A stretch of 64,000 nt of DNA from Actinomadura rudentiformis. Its GTDB lineage: Bacteria > Actinomycetota > Actinomycetes > Streptosporangiales > Streptosporangiaceae. Position numbers and translations under genes: made by a program. The stretch is from the NCBI RefSeq assembly GCF_008923185.1, contig NZ_WBMT01000023.1, forward strand, positions 124,001 to 188,000, in the 5' to 3' direction. This document shows positions 1 through 9,080 of the stretch, one piece after another. The notes under the pieces are model-generated. The model made no database searches, was not told the DNA's origin, and saw nothing but the letters and a program-made list of their open reading frames with translations. Numbering within the stretch: the first letter of the stretch is position 1; each line of letters starts with the position of its first letter.

Positions 1-310
1 AGCGGTGCAGCACGAAGATCTTTGTGAGCTGCGTGACGTGGAAGACGCGGCGGACACGGTCGTTCACGCCCATGAACGACATGGAGCCGTCGCGGGCGCG
101 CAGGCGGTGGTAGATGCCCACCAGAACGCCGAGGCCCGTGGAGTCCAGGAAGGTGACGTCGCCGAGGTCGACCACCAGGTGGAGGCCGCCCGTCTCGATG
201 ATGTCGAGCAACATCTCCCGCAGCCGGGGGCTGGTGAACACATCGATCTCGCCGCTGATCTTGACGACTGTGAGGTCTCGCTCGACCCTATGCTCGACGG
301 CGAATTCCAC
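1..310 (-). CDS. STAS-domain anti-anti-sigma factor (partial, C-terminus off the window)
   Basis: This is a SpoIIAA/RsbV-type protein; 103 codons are visible and the C-terminus lies beyond the left edge. Proteins of this family bind RsbW-type kinases in the cytoplasm and so release a sigma factor, and are switched off by phosphorylation. The sequence shows the STAS pattern: an N-terminal strand pair, SGEIDVFTSPRL, then VTFLDSTGLGVLVG, which holds the conserved phospho-acceptor serine. The GTG at 308-310 is chosen because AGGAG sits five bases upstream. The next gene upstream on the same strand (437-1021) encodes an RsbW-type ATPase, so the two probably form a partner-switch pair. The target sigma factor is not identifiable here. 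Confidence 0.88.
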   Translation of the reverse strand, partial: MEFAVEHRVERDLTVVKISGEIDVFTSPRLREMLLDIIETGGLHLVVDLGDVTFLDSTGLGVLVGIYHRLRARDGSMSFMGVNDRVRRVFHVTQLTKIFVLHR

Positions 311-436
311 CGGTTCTCCTGGCTCCTGTCGTAGCTGCTGGGATGTCCGGCCCCTACCCTCCGACCGGCGGGTTATCCACGATTGCCCGGATCTTCTGTG
401 CGCACGGTGTTCATGGAGTCGCGTTCAGGAAGCCGT

Positions 437-1021
437 TCAGGGGGTACGGAAGAGTGCCCAGACGACCTTGCCGCCGGGCAGTCCGCGCCAGCCCCAGCGC
501 GTACAGAAGGAGTCGACGAGGTGCAGCCCCCGTCCGGTCTCGGCGATGTAGTCGGGCTCTTTGCGGCGCGGCGCGGCGGTGCTCGCGTCCAGGATCCCGC
601 ACAGGAGCCAGGGTGCCTCGTGGAGGAGCCGCAGCCGGATCGCGGTCGGCGCGGAGCGCATCGGGTCGGAGAGCCGACCATAAGTGTCACCTGTATGGCC
701 ACTGTGTCGTAGCGCGTTGGTGACGAGTTCGGAGACGACCAGCCCGACATCATCGCTGATGACCGCCATGTCCCATGCCTTCAGCCTGGAGAGCGCGAAG
801 TGGCGGGCCTCGGTGACCGATTCCGGTTCGGGGAGCACGGTGAACGAGACGGTGCGGCCCGCGGGCCGCACGAGGGCGGTGAGGGCGGCGTCCAGACGTT
901 CGGGCAGGTCAGCGGATTCAGGTATGGGTGTCGAGTGCACGGCATGGTCCTGTGTTCCGGCCGGCCTCACGGCAGGCGCCAGCCCCCACCGCGTGTCGTC
1001 GTGCGCCTGGCGTGACGTCAT
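437..1021 (-). CDS. ATP-binding anti-sigma regulatory factor (RsbW/HATPase_c type)
   Basis: Single-domain GHKL ATPase of 194 residues. The N-box is VVSELVTNALRH and the G-box region is ETGRGLHLVD, both typical of actinobacterial anti-sigma kinases and of the ATPases found beside DUF5753/DUF397 pairs. It would phosphorylate a STAS protein or sequester a sigma factor. The STAS gene lies 126 bp downstream on the same strand, and the DUF5753 regulator diverges 274 bp away. The first 45 residues are low complexity, and the ATG at 1021 has a poor ribosome site; a GTG at 940 preceded by AGGA is a good alternative start. Family is certain, partner is inferred. Confidence 0.85.
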   Translation of the reverse strand: MTSRQAHDDTRWGLAPAVRPAGTQDHAVHSTPIPESADLPERLDAALTALVRPAGRTVSFTVLPEPESVTEARHFALSRLKAWDMAVISDDVGLVVSELVTNALRHSGHTGDTYGRLSDPMRSAPTAIRLRLLHEAPWLLCGILDASTAAPRRKEPDYIAETGRGLHLVDSFCTRWGWRGLPGGKVVWALFRTP

Positions 1022-1084
1022 TTCCCGGGACCCCGCAAAGTGATCTCGTTGTGCAGCCGTGGCTCGGAAGTCTCGTGCGTTATC

Positions 1085-1128
1085 CTACGCATCGTAGCGT
1101 GCGAATGCAAGGCCCAATGCACGTGCAT
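1085..1128. promoter_or_regulatory. Two palindromes in the divergent promoter region
   Basis: The 274-bp gap between the anti-sigma ATPase and the DUF5753 regulator holds CTACG-CAT-CGTAG at 1085-1097 and the perfect 12-bp palindrome ATGCACGTGCAT at 1117-1128. They lie between divergent starts and could be operators of the HTH regulator or of another factor. No binding protein can be named from sequence alone. Confidence 0.4.
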
Positions 1129-1295
1129 CCGCTCGGGAATCTGCTCAGGACCCCCGAGGGGGCAGGGTTTTGCGGCGCGACGTACTCGCATGATCGGAGG
1201 TAGCGGCAGGACAAGTAGGCCAGTGGCACACTGTGTTAGATTTCCCGGCTCCGCCGGGGAAGTTCGCTGTCCGCCATCTAGCCGGGAGGTTGGGC

Positions 1296-2162
1296 GTGAC
1301 TCCAGAGACGCCGGGAACCGGGTCGACGGTTCGTCGGATCCTGCTCGGCTCACAGCTGCGTCGCCTGCGTGAGGCGAAAGGCGTGAGCCGCCAGGAAGCC
1401 GGCTACGTCATCCGGGCGTCGGAGTCCAAGATCAGCCGCCTGGAGCTCGGGCGTGTCAGCTTCAAAGAACGTGACGTGGACGACCTGCTCACGTTGTACG
1501 GCGTCTCCGACCGGGCCGAACGCGACGCGCTGCTCCAACTTGCGCGCGACGCCAACACCCCGGGCTGGTGGCACCGCTACAACGACGTGCTCCCCCACTG
1601 GTTCCAGACCTATGTCGGACTGGAGGAGGCGGCCACGCTGATCCGTACCTACGAACTGCAGTTCGTGCCGGGACTACTGCAGTCGGAGGGGTACGCCCGC
1701 GCGGTCATCCGGCTGGGCAACGCCGGCGCCACCGAGCACGAGATCGACCAGCGCGTCGAGCTGCGCCTGCAGAGGCAGGAGCGGCTCACCGGCCCGAACG
1801 CCCCACGGCTGTGGGCCGTGCTGGACGAAGGGGCCCTCAAACGACCCATCGGGGGTCCCGAGGTGATGCGGGGCCAGTTCGAGCACCTCATCACCATGAG
1901 CAAGCTCCCCAACGTCACCATCCAGGTCATGCCGTTCCGGTTCGGCGGCCATGCCGCCGAGGGCGGGGCCTTCACGATCCTGCGCTTTCCCGAGCAGGAC
2001 CTGCCGGACGTGGTCTACGTCGAGAACCTCACCGGTGCGATGTACCTGGACAAGCGCGACGACGTCGACACCTATCTGCAGGCGATGGAGCGCCTGTGCG
2101 TCGACAGCGCGACCCCGGAGCGCACCGTCGAGATTCTTGGTGATCTTCTCAGAGAGACATGA
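1296..2162 (+). CDS. XRE-family helix-turn-helix regulator with DUF5753 domain
   Basis: 288 residues. An N-terminal HTH_31/XRE fold (about residues 10-75, LRRLREAKGVSRQEAGYVIRAS) is followed by a DUF5753 domain beginning at WWHRYNDVLPHWFQTYVGLE, with the family signature FVPGLLQSEGYARAV. Proteins of this class (WhiJ-like) occur in many copies in streptomycetes and relatives, work with a small DUF397 protein, and influence development and antibiotic production. The GTG at 1296 is chosen because GGGAGG lies six bases upstream; a longer frame from 1233 has no such site. It overlaps the downstream DUF397 gene by four bases (ATGA), so the pair is translationally coupled. The ATPase gene is divergent. 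Confidence 0.92.
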   Translation: MTPETPGTGSTVRRILLGSQLRRLREAKGVSRQEAGYVIRASESKISRLELGRVSFKERDVDDLLTLYGVSDRAERDALLQLARDANTPGWWHRYNDVLPHWFQTYVGLEEAATLIRTYELQFVPGLLQSEGYARAVIRLGNAGATEHEIDQRVELRLQRQERLTGPNAPRLWAVLDEGALKRPIGGPEVMRGQFEHLITMSKLPNVTIQVMPFRFGGHAAEGGAFTILRFPEQDLPDVVYVENLTGAMYLDKRDDVDTYLQAMERLCVDSATPERTVEILGDLLRET

Positions 2163-2449
2163 TGCTCCAGATCAAGAACGGCCATGACATGGCCGGACGG
2201 GACAACTCCTACGACAACGGGATGCCCGCGACCAAGCTCCACGGAGCCCGCTGGCTGAAGTCCCGGCGAAGCAACTCCCAGGGGAACTGCGTTGAGATCG
2301 CCGAGCTGCCCGACGGGCAGGTGGCGATGCGCAACTCCCGACACCCCGAGGGCCCGGCCCTCATCTACACCCGTCCGGAGATCGAGGCACTCATCCTCGG
2401 CGCGAAGGACGGCGACTTCGACGATCTGATCGCTCCTAGCAACAACTGA
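2159..2449 (+). CDS. DUF397 domain protein
   Basis: 96 residues with the DUF397 core W-K-S-R-R-S-N-S-Q-G-N-C-V-E-I-A followed by a strand-rich tail (GQVAMRNSRHPEGPALIYT). This domain nearly always follows a DUF5753 regulator, and the pair behaves like an antidote/effector or regulatory couple; its biochemical role is unknown. The start overlaps the stop of the regulator in ATGA. The N-terminal 25 residues before the domain are longer than usual for the family. Transcription probably ends at the hairpin at 2549-2582. Confidence 0.9.
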   Translation: MMLQIKNGHDMAGRDNSYDNGMPATKLHGARWLKSRRSNSQGNCVEIAELPDGQVAMRNSRHPEGPALIYTRPEIEALILGAKDGDFDDLIAPSNN

Positions 2450-2548
2450 CGCATCACATAACTGAGGCACCACACAGAACTGAAGCACCCAAATCGACGA
2501 GCGCGCCCGGCCGTCCCCGTTCTGTTCGGGCCCCGATCGTCGAAAGGC

Positions 2549-2582
2549 GGCGAGCCGGTCACTCCCACCCGGCCGGCTCGCC
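2549..2582. terminator. Bidirectional hairpin between convergent genes
   Basis: GGCGAGCCGG pairs perfectly with CCGGCTCGCC across a 14-base loop, between the ends of the DUF397 gene and the kinase gene. There is no clear T-tract, as is usual in actinobacteria. Confidence 0.6.
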
Positions 2583-2613
2583 CCCACACCCGCCACTCGC
2601 GGCGCGGGCCGTG

Positions 2614-4260
<1,647 letters not shown>

Positions 4261-4287
4261 ACCGCTCTCTTCCCGTCGCTTGCGTCG

Positions 4288-4692
4288 CTACGTTGCCAGA
4301 GTATTTGCCTCAAGATGGTATTTGCTCCGGAACGCGGCGATCGCCGTGGGGCGGGCCCGGCTGCGGCGCGCCACCGCCGGAGCGGCCGTTGGGACGGCGG
4401 CGCGCCGCAGGTCAGAACCCCCCTTGGAAGGTGTGGGCGCCGACGCTAGGGGTGTGGCGCCGGAGTAGAGGACGGGCTTGGCCGCCTTGGCATGGAGGCG
4501 GCGGAAGGCCGGGAGGGCCAGCCGTTCCCACGGGACCAGCCAGGCGATCGCGACAAGGCCGGCGACGAGCTCCGTGTGGATCAGAGCCGTGAGCAGCTCC
4601 TGCGCGGAGATCGTGTTGAGGGCGACGTTGACCAGGCGGATGCCGATGCGCAGCGGTGTCAGCTGCCAGAGGGCCGAGAGCGTCTCCTGCAT
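4288..4692 (-). CDS. Hypothetical small membrane-associated protein
   Basis: 134 residues if started at the ATG at 4692; a longer frame from a TTG at 4764 exists. I do not recognise a family. Residues 1-75 contain two hydrophobic stretches separated by a turn (LRIGIRLVNVALNT and LVAGLVAIAWLVPW), compatible with a hairpin membrane insertion. The last 60 residues are Ala/Arg/Pro-rich and may be poorly folded. A TATAAA hexamer on this strand near 4731-4737 could be its -10 element. It diverges from the TetR gene and shares the repeat-bearing promoter region. It is not certain to be coding. Confidence 0.4.
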   Translation of the reverse strand: MQETLSALWQLTPLRIGIRLVNVALNTISAQELLTALIHTELVAGLVAIAWLVPWERLALPAFRRLHAKAAKPVLYSGATPLASAPTPSKGGSDLRRAAVPTAAPAVARRSRARPTAIAAFRSKYHLEANTLAT

Positions 4693-4720
4693 CGTCACCA
4701 CCACGTCGGCCGAGTTAAAG

Positions 4721-4785
4721 CGAATGCTCGTTTTATAAGAGCCTGGCACGAGAAGTGCCGGCAATCAAGAACGGATATTCGTTTT
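4721..4785. promoter_or_regulatory. Direct repeat CGRATRYTCGTTTT, candidate operator pair
   Basis: Two copies of a 14-base element (4721-4734 and 4772-4785, 11 of 14 identical) are spaced 51 bp apart, close to five helical turns. The second copy contains the inverted halves AACG/CGTT. They lie in the divergent region ahead of the small membrane protein and the TetR gene. Binding by that TetR protein is inference. Confidence 0.45.
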
Positions 4786-4839
4786 GGGCTGTGATGACGG
4801 CCACGCCGGTCAGTTGCCGCTGGGTCGCCCGAAACAATT

Positions 4840-4851
4840 GGACTACAGTCC
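4840..4851. promoter_or_regulatory. Palindrome GGACTACAGTCC upstream of the TetR gene
   Basis: GGACT and AGTCC flank a two-base centre, 31 bp before the TetR start at 4883. The site is placed where an autorepressor would block transcription start, but a promoter is not clear. Confidence 0.35.
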
Positions 4852-4882
4852 GTTTGTGGAGGGCCGTTCGATCGGAGGGTTC

Positions 4883-5461
4883 ATGGACCTGGAGCTCATG
4901 CGCACGCCTCCTCCCAAGGAGCGTGCCGACGCGGCGCGCAACCGGGCCAAGGTGCTGGCGGCGGCGGCCGAGCTCTTCGCCGCGCACGGCGTGGAATCGG
5001 TCTCCATGGACGCGGTCGCGGCCGCCGCGGGCGTGGGAAAGGGGACACTCTTCCGCAGGTTCGGCGACAAGGCCGGCCTCGCGGTGGCGCTCCTCGACGA
5101 ACGTGAACGCGAGCTCCAGGATGCGATCCTCTTCGGTCCCGCGCCGCTCGGGCCTGGGGTGCCGTCGGCGGACCGGCTACGCGCGTTCGCGGACGCCTAC
5201 CTCGACTTCGTGCTGGCCCATCTTCCGCTCGTCCGGATGTCCGAGACCGCCTCGCCGGGCGCCCGCTATCGCATCGGCGCGTACCGCTTCTGGCACCGGC
5301 ATCTGACGCTCCTCCTCGACGGCGAGAGCGACCCCGAGGCGCTGGCGCATGCGCTGCTCGCCTCGCTGGGGGCCGAGCACCTCATGGCCGTCGTGGACGA
5401 TCTCGGTGCGGACAGGGCCCGCAACGCGGTACGGGCGTTGTTCGCCGCCCACGCCCGCTGA
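4883..5461 (+). CDS. TetR/AcrR family transcriptional regulator
   Basis: 192 residues. The N-terminal HTH (about residues 15-60) shows SMDAVAAAAGVGKGTLFRRFGDKAGL, the usual TetR recognition helix pattern; the rest is an all-helical ligand domain of a common actinobacterial subgroup. The ATG at 4883 is chosen because GGAGG stands four bases upstream; a frame from 4784 would run through the presumed operator. The neighbouring gene on the other side of the promoter encodes an unknown small membrane protein, a possible target. A strong hairpin follows the stop. Confidence 0.9.
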   Translation: MDLELMRTPPPKERADAARNRAKVLAAAAELFAAHGVESVSMDAVAAAAGVGKGTLFRRFGDKAGLAVALLDERERELQDAILFGPAPLGPGVPSADRLRAFADAYLDFVLAHLPLVRMSETASPGARYRIGAYRFWHRHLTLLLDGESDPEALAHALLASLGAEHLMAVVDDLGADRARNAVRALFAAHAR

Positions 5462-5501
5462 CGCTCCCGCTGAACCCGCCTGCTGACCCTGGACGGCAGA
5501 A

Positions 5502-5557
5502 AGCCTCCGCCAGATCGCGGCCGGGTGATCGGCACCCGTCGTGCTCTGGCGGAGGCT
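5502..5557. terminator. Long hairpin terminator after the TetR gene
   Basis: AGCCTCCGCCAGA pairs perfectly with TCTGGCGGAGGCT (13 bp). The 30-base loop contains a second stem, CGGGTG/CACCCG. It lies between the TetR stop and the end of the small minus-strand gene at 5572, as expected for a two-way terminator. Confidence 0.8.
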
Positions 5558-5571
5558 CTCCGTTCGGCTGA

Positions 5572-5751
5572 TCAGGCCGGGTCGGGCGTGCGCCGCTGGG
5601 GCCGCGCGACCCGGCCGTTCTCGTGGCCCGGCGGACCCTCCGGGGCGTGATGCCGTTCCAGGCGGGCGGCGACCGCGAGGGCGCGGAGCGAGGTCGACCG
5701 CACCTGCGCGCGGTCATTGGCCCTGCGGGGCCGGGGAATGCTGCTTCTCAT
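5572..5751 (-). CDS. Hypothetical small basic protein (59 residues)
   Basis: No family recognised. The start ATG at 5751 has GGAGG five bases upstream, better than an in-frame ATG four codons earlier. The product is arginine- and proline-rich (MRSSIPRPRRANDR at the start, ending RPQRRTPDPA) with a short predicted helix in the middle (STSLRALAVAARLERH). Its 3' end abuts the two-way hairpin at 5502-5557, which is the main reason to believe it is a gene. Small arginine-rich frames arise easily in GC-rich DNA, so confidence is limited. Confidence 0.4.
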   Translation of the reverse strand: MRSSIPRPRRANDRAQVRSTSLRALAVAARLERHHAPEGPPGHENGRVARPQRRTPDPA

Positions 5752-5924
5752 GGCGTCCTCCATCAGGGCATGAACGACGGACGCCGGGGGCTCCGGATCG
5801 TCCGTGTGATCGTTGCAACTGCAAGATCCTTCGCCCTATTCCCTGGTGAGGCGCGAGTATGCGACATCCCGTCGATTCTAACGATTGCTCGGCCTTGCAT
5901 CCGTTAGTTCCTCGTGTCATCATT

Positions 5925-5956
5925 CCTAATGTTTGTATTGGGAAGCAACCATTAGG
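5925..5956 (+). promoter_or_regulatory. Inverted repeat overlapping the ribosome site of the VOC gene
   Basis: CCTAATG (5925-5931) and CATTAGG (5950-5956) are exact inverse copies 18 bases apart, and the second runs into the AGGGGAG ribosome site of the gene starting at 5964. It could be an operator, or an mRNA stem limiting translation. The surrounding 5764-5960 stretch is AT-richer than average and otherwise holds only the promoter region. Confidence 0.45.
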
Positions 5957-5963
5957 GGAGCGT

Positions 5964-6410
5964 ATGACCACCCTCACCACCGGGCACGTCGGCCTCAACG
6001 TCACCGACCTCGGCCGTTCCGGCGACTTCTACCGGCGCGTTCTCGGTCTGGAGACGCTCGGCGAATCCGCGGACGCCGAGCGCCGCTACGCCTTCCTGGG
6101 CCTCGACGGCAAACTGCTGATCACGTTGTGGCAGCAGAGCGACGGCCGGTTCGCCACGGCGCTTCCCGGGCTGCACCACCTGGCGTTCCAGGTGCCCGAC
6201 ATCGAGGACGTGCGCCGGGCCGAGGCCACGCTGCGCGAGCTGGGCGCGACGCTCGTCCATGACGGCGTCGTCGCGCACAGCGAGGGCGCCCAGTCCGGCG
6301 GCGTCTTCTTCGAGGACCCCGACGGGATCCGGCTGGAGATCTACGCGCCGACGGGCGCCGGCGACAGTCCGGCTCCGGCCCGGTCAGCCCCGACCTGCGG
6401 CTTCTTCTAG
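5964..6410 (+). CDS. VOC (glyoxalase/bleomycin-resistance fold) family protein
   Basis: 148 residues with the paired beta-alpha-beta-beta-beta modules of the vicinal-oxygen-chelate fold: HVGLNVTDLGRSGDFYRRVLG opens the first and GLHHLAFQVPDIEDV the second. Metal-ligand candidates are His8, the His in HHLAFQV and Glu in IRLEIY near the end of module two (FFEDPDGIRLEIYAP). Substrate cannot be told: dioxygenases, glyoxalases and resistance proteins share the fold. The tail PAPARSAPTCGFF is unusual. The ATG has AGGGGAG just upstream. The PPOX gene follows 38 bp later in the same direction. Confidence 0.88.
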   Translation: MTTLTTGHVGLNVTDLGRSGDFYRRVLGLETLGESADAERRYAFLGLDGKLLITLWQQSDGRFATALPGLHHLAFQVPDIEDVRRAEATLRELGATLVHDGVVAHSEGAQSGGVFFEDPDGIRLEIYAPTGAGDSPAPARSAPTCGFF

Positions 6411-6448
6411 AGCGCGCAAACGATTAGCGAGGAGAACAAGGGGGACCG

Positions 6449-7384
6449 GTGGGCGGGCATCCTGGTGAAGTGGCGCTGCAGCGCCGTATGGGCGTGACCC
6501 GCGACGGCTGGGGATCGGCCGGTGTGGGCGCCGAGATCCCACCCGTCGCGGCAGAGTTCTTGGCGCAGCAGCGTCTGCTCGTACTGGGCGCGGCCGACGA
6601 CGATGGGGCGATGTGGGCGGACGCGGTCGTCGGGCCGTCCGGCTTCGCCACGCCGGTCGGCACGCGTTCCATCGCCGTCGACCGGCGGCCGGCCCTGCTG
6701 GGACCGCTTTTCGCGGACGGGGCCAGGGAGGTCGGCATGCTCGCGATCGAGCCGCCGACGCGGCGGCGGATGCGCGTGAACGGCACGGCCGCCGCCACCG
6801 GCGACGGGCTGCTCATCCGAACCGAGCAGGTCTACGCCAACTGTCCCAAGTACATCCAGACGCGCGAGATCATGGACGGCGTGGCCGGGCGCGAACGAGG
6901 CGCGGCACGGACGACCCGCACGCTCAACGCCACCCAGCTGGCGTGGATCGACCGCGCCGACACCTTCTTCATCGCCACCCACGCGTCCGGTCAGGGCGCG
7001 GACGTGTCACACCGGGGCGGCAACCCGGGCTTCGTGCGCGCCGACGGCGAGGCCCGGCTGGCATGGCCGGAGTACGTGGGCAACTCGATGTACATGACTC
7101 TCGGCAATCTCGAACTCGACCCGGCGTGCGGCCTGCTGTTCGTCGACTGGGAGAACGGGCACACCCTGCATCTGACCGGAAGGGCCCGCGTCGACTGGGA
7201 CCCGGAGCGTGCCAAGGCGGTGCCGGGTGCGCGCCAGGTCGTCGACTTCGACGTGGAGCGGGTCGTCGAGGTGCCCGGCGCCCTGCCGGGGAGCTGGGAG
7301 TTCGGCGAGTACCACCGGTTCAACCCGAAGATCGCCGTGCTCGATCCGAAGAACGCCGGAAGGGATGACACCATACGCACGTGA
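6449..7384 (+). CDS. Pyridoxamine 5'-phosphate oxidase-fold flavoprotein
   Basis: 311 residues. Two split-barrel PPOX regions are visible: LLVLGAADDDGAMWADAVVG near residues 45-65 and FFIATHASGQGADVSHRGG near 175-195, the latter typical of PPOX-family, FMN-binding proteins annotated as flavin-nucleotide-binding. WPEYVGNSMYMTLGNLELDPACGLLFVDWENG completes the FMN-site half. A role in reduction or oxidation of a small molecule is likely; the substrate is unknown. GTG at 6449 is preceded by GGGGA. The stop overlaps the CGNR gene start (GTGA), so the two are made together. Confidence 0.85.
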   Translation: MGGHPGEVALQRRMGVTRDGWGSAGVGAEIPPVAAEFLAQQRLLVLGAADDDGAMWADAVVGPSGFATPVGTRSIAVDRRPALLGPLFADGAREVGMLAIEPPTRRRMRVNGTAAATGDGLLIRTEQVYANCPKYIQTREIMDGVAGRERGAARTTRTLNATQLAWIDRADTFFIATHASGQGADVSHRGGNPGFVRADGEARLAWPEYVGNSMYMTLGNLELDPACGLLFVDWENGHTLHLTGRARVDWDPERAKAVPGARQVVDFDVERVVEVPGALPGSWEFGEYHRFNPKIAVLDPKNAGRDDTIRT

Positions 7385-7980
7385 AGCCCGAGGAGATCGA
7401 GGAGACCGCCGCCCCGGCGCTGGGGGAGCCGCTCGGAATCGAGTTCTGCAACACCAGGTACGCGTCACGTGGTGACGTGCGGGAAGGCCTGGCAGGGGCC
7501 GGGCCGCTCGCCGGGTGGCTGCGCGCACACGCCGCCGCGTTCGACGACGGTCTCGCCGAGGCGGCCGTGCGCGACCTCGCGGAGATCGACCTCGGCCGGT
7601 TCGTGGCGCTGCGCGACGCGATCCGTGCTCTCGCCCGCCAGGCGGTCCACGGCGGCGATCCGCTTCCGGAGCCGCTCGCCGTCGTGAACGCCGCCGCAGC
7701 CGCCGCGCCGCGGTGGCCCTACCTCGCCCTCACGCCGCCCATGGTCGCCGAAGAGACCGCGGCGCCGCCTGTGGACGCCGTGCTGGCGGCCATCGCCCGG
7801 TCGGCCATCGAGATCCTGGGCGGCCCGCAGCGCGCCGACCTGCGTGCCTGCGGCGGCCCGGGCTGCGTGCTCTTTTTCGTGAAACACCATCCCCGCCGCG
7901 AGTGGTGCTCGTCCGGCTGCGGCAACCGCGCCCGCGTCAGCCGCCACTACGAGCGGCATCGCACCACTCGATCGTCATAG
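7381..7980 (+). CDS. CGNR zinc-finger protein with ABATE domain
   Basis: 199 residues. The N-terminal ABATE-like part (about 1-130; GIEFCNTRYASRG, VALRDAIRALARQAV) is a proposed stress-sensing domain, and the C-terminus is a CGNR zinc finger with CGGPGC and WCSSGCGNRARVSRHY, which provide the four cysteines. Members are putative DNA-binding regulators of stress-linked operons. It overlaps the PPOX gene by four bases, so a regulator-enzyme pair is likely. The last residues are Arg/His-rich. Confidence 0.9.
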   Translation: MKPEEIEETAAPALGEPLGIEFCNTRYASRGDVREGLAGAGPLAGWLRAHAAAFDDGLAEAAVRDLAEIDLGRFVALRDAIRALARQAVHGGDPLPEPLAVVNAAAAAAPRWPYLALTPPMVAEETAAPPVDAVLAAIARSAIEILGGPQRADLRACGGPGCVLFFVKHHPRREWCSSGCGNRARVSRHYERHRTTRSS

Positions 7981-7986
7981 TTCCAT

Positions 7987-7998
7987 ACCGATATAGGT
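7987..7998. promoter_or_regulatory. Candidate PadR operator ACCGATATAGGT
   Basis: A near-palindrome (ACC-N-ATAT-N-GGT) 22 bp before the PadR start, of the kind PadR proteins bind in their own promoters. The PadR gene lacks a clear ribosome site, so transcription may begin close to its ATG. Assignment to this regulator is inference. Confidence 0.35.
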
Positions 7999-8019
7999 TG
8001 CACTGCTACCATTGCCGCC

Positions 8020-8358
8020 ATGGTTGCCGATCGCCGCGCGAGCTGGCTCAAGGGCGTGCTCGATCTCCTGGTGCTCGCCACCCTCACCGAGGGCGAGAAC
8101 TACGGCTACGAGATCTCCAAGTCGCTCGCCGCGTCGGGTCTCGGCCAGATCAAGGGCGGCACGCTCTACCCCGTGCTCAACCGCCTGGAGGAGGCGGGCC
8201 TGGTCGCCGCCGAGTTCCGCGTCGCCGACCGGGGTCCCGGCCGCCGCTACTACCGCCTGACCGAGCAGGGCCGCGACACCCTGACCGAGCAGAGCCGGTT
8301 GTGGCGCGCCTTCGACGAGTCCGTACGTTCAGTCCTCGACCGGGGCGGGGTGGCATGA
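8020..8358 (+). CDS. PadR family transcriptional regulator
   Basis: 112 residues, a stand-alone PadR winged helix: ASWLKGVLDLLVLATLTEG, YGYEISKSLAASGL, KGGTLYPVLNRLEEAGLV, and the wing RRYYRLTEQGRDTL. PadR proteins of this short class usually repress themselves together with a membrane partner that follows in an ATGA overlap. That is the arrangement here: the HAAS-type membrane protein gene begins at 8355. No Shine-Dalgarno sequence is obvious before the ATG. Confidence 0.93.
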   Translation: MVADRRASWLKGVLDLLVLATLTEGENYGYEISKSLAASGLGQIKGGTLYPVLNRLEEAGLVAAEFRVADRGPGRRYYRLTEQGRDTLTEQSRLWRAFDESVRSVLDRGGVA

Positions 8359-9080
8359 CCTACTTCGACGAACTGGCTGCCCACCTGCGCGACCGCGGCG
8401 TGCCGGCCGACGAGATCGCGAGCACGGTCGACGATCTGGCCGCCTACATCGCCGAGTCCGGCGCCGACCCGGTCGAGGAGTTCGGCCCCGCGGCCGGCTT
8501 CGCCGACGAGCTCGCCGGGGATGGCCGCACTTCCGCCGGCCCCTCGCCCGACGCCGAGATCTGGCATTTCCACGCCGACGCGTTCAACGAGGTGCGGCGA
8601 CTCAACGAGTTCGGCGACCAGGGCTGGGAGCTCGACCGTTACGACACCAAGCTCGGCTTCACCTGCCGCCGCGACGTCGAACGCCCGCAGCGCTGGGAGT
8701 ACCGCCGGGAGATCGTCCCCACGCTGCGCCGCAAGGCCGCCGCCGAGCGCCTGGCCCCCGACGGCTGGGAACTGGCCGTCGCCTGGACCGTTTGGATGTA
8801 TTTCAAGCGCCCGAAGTCCGCCAGCGTCGGACCCGCGGGTGAGCTGGACACCACCCCGGAAGCGCCCGCCCGGTACTTCTTCTGGAGCAGAAGCTTCTAC
8901 GTCTTCGTCGCGGTCTATGCCGCGCTTTTCACCGGTGCCGTCCTCGCCTGGGCCGCACTCTCAGGCGACATCGGCATGGCCATGGGCTTCATGACGGGCG
9001 CCCTCATCGCCGGTATCGCCATCGTCGTTCCCATGGCCCGAGCCCGGCGCCGAGCCCGTCCTCGCCCTCCCCGGCACTAG
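8355..9080 (+). CDS. HAAS-type PadR-partner membrane protein with DUF4177-like repeats
   Basis: 241 residues. The first 60 (YFDELAAHLRDRGVPADEI, ADPVEEFGPAAGFADEL) match the helical HAAS signalling domain found next to PadR regulators. The middle has two similar GWEL-containing units (EFGDQGWELDRYDTKLGF and RLAPDGWELAVAWTVWMYF) like DUF4177. Two transmembrane helices close the protein (YVFVAVYAALFTGAVLAWAAL and GFMTGALIAGIAIVVPMA). It probably senses a membrane or small-molecule signal and passes it to PadR. Its stop codon overlaps that of the AAA+ gene on the other strand in CTAG. Confidence 0.8.
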   Translation: MTYFDELAAHLRDRGVPADEIASTVDDLAAYIAESGADPVEEFGPAAGFADELAGDGRTSAGPSPDAEIWHFHADAFNEVRRLNEFGDQGWELDRYDTKLGFTCRRDVERPQRWEYRREIVPTLRRKAAAERLAPDGWELAVAWTVWMYFKRPKSASVGPAGELDTTPEAPARYFFWSRSFYVFVAVYAALFTGAVLAWAALSGDIGMAMGFMTGALIAGIAIVVPMARARRRARPRPPRH

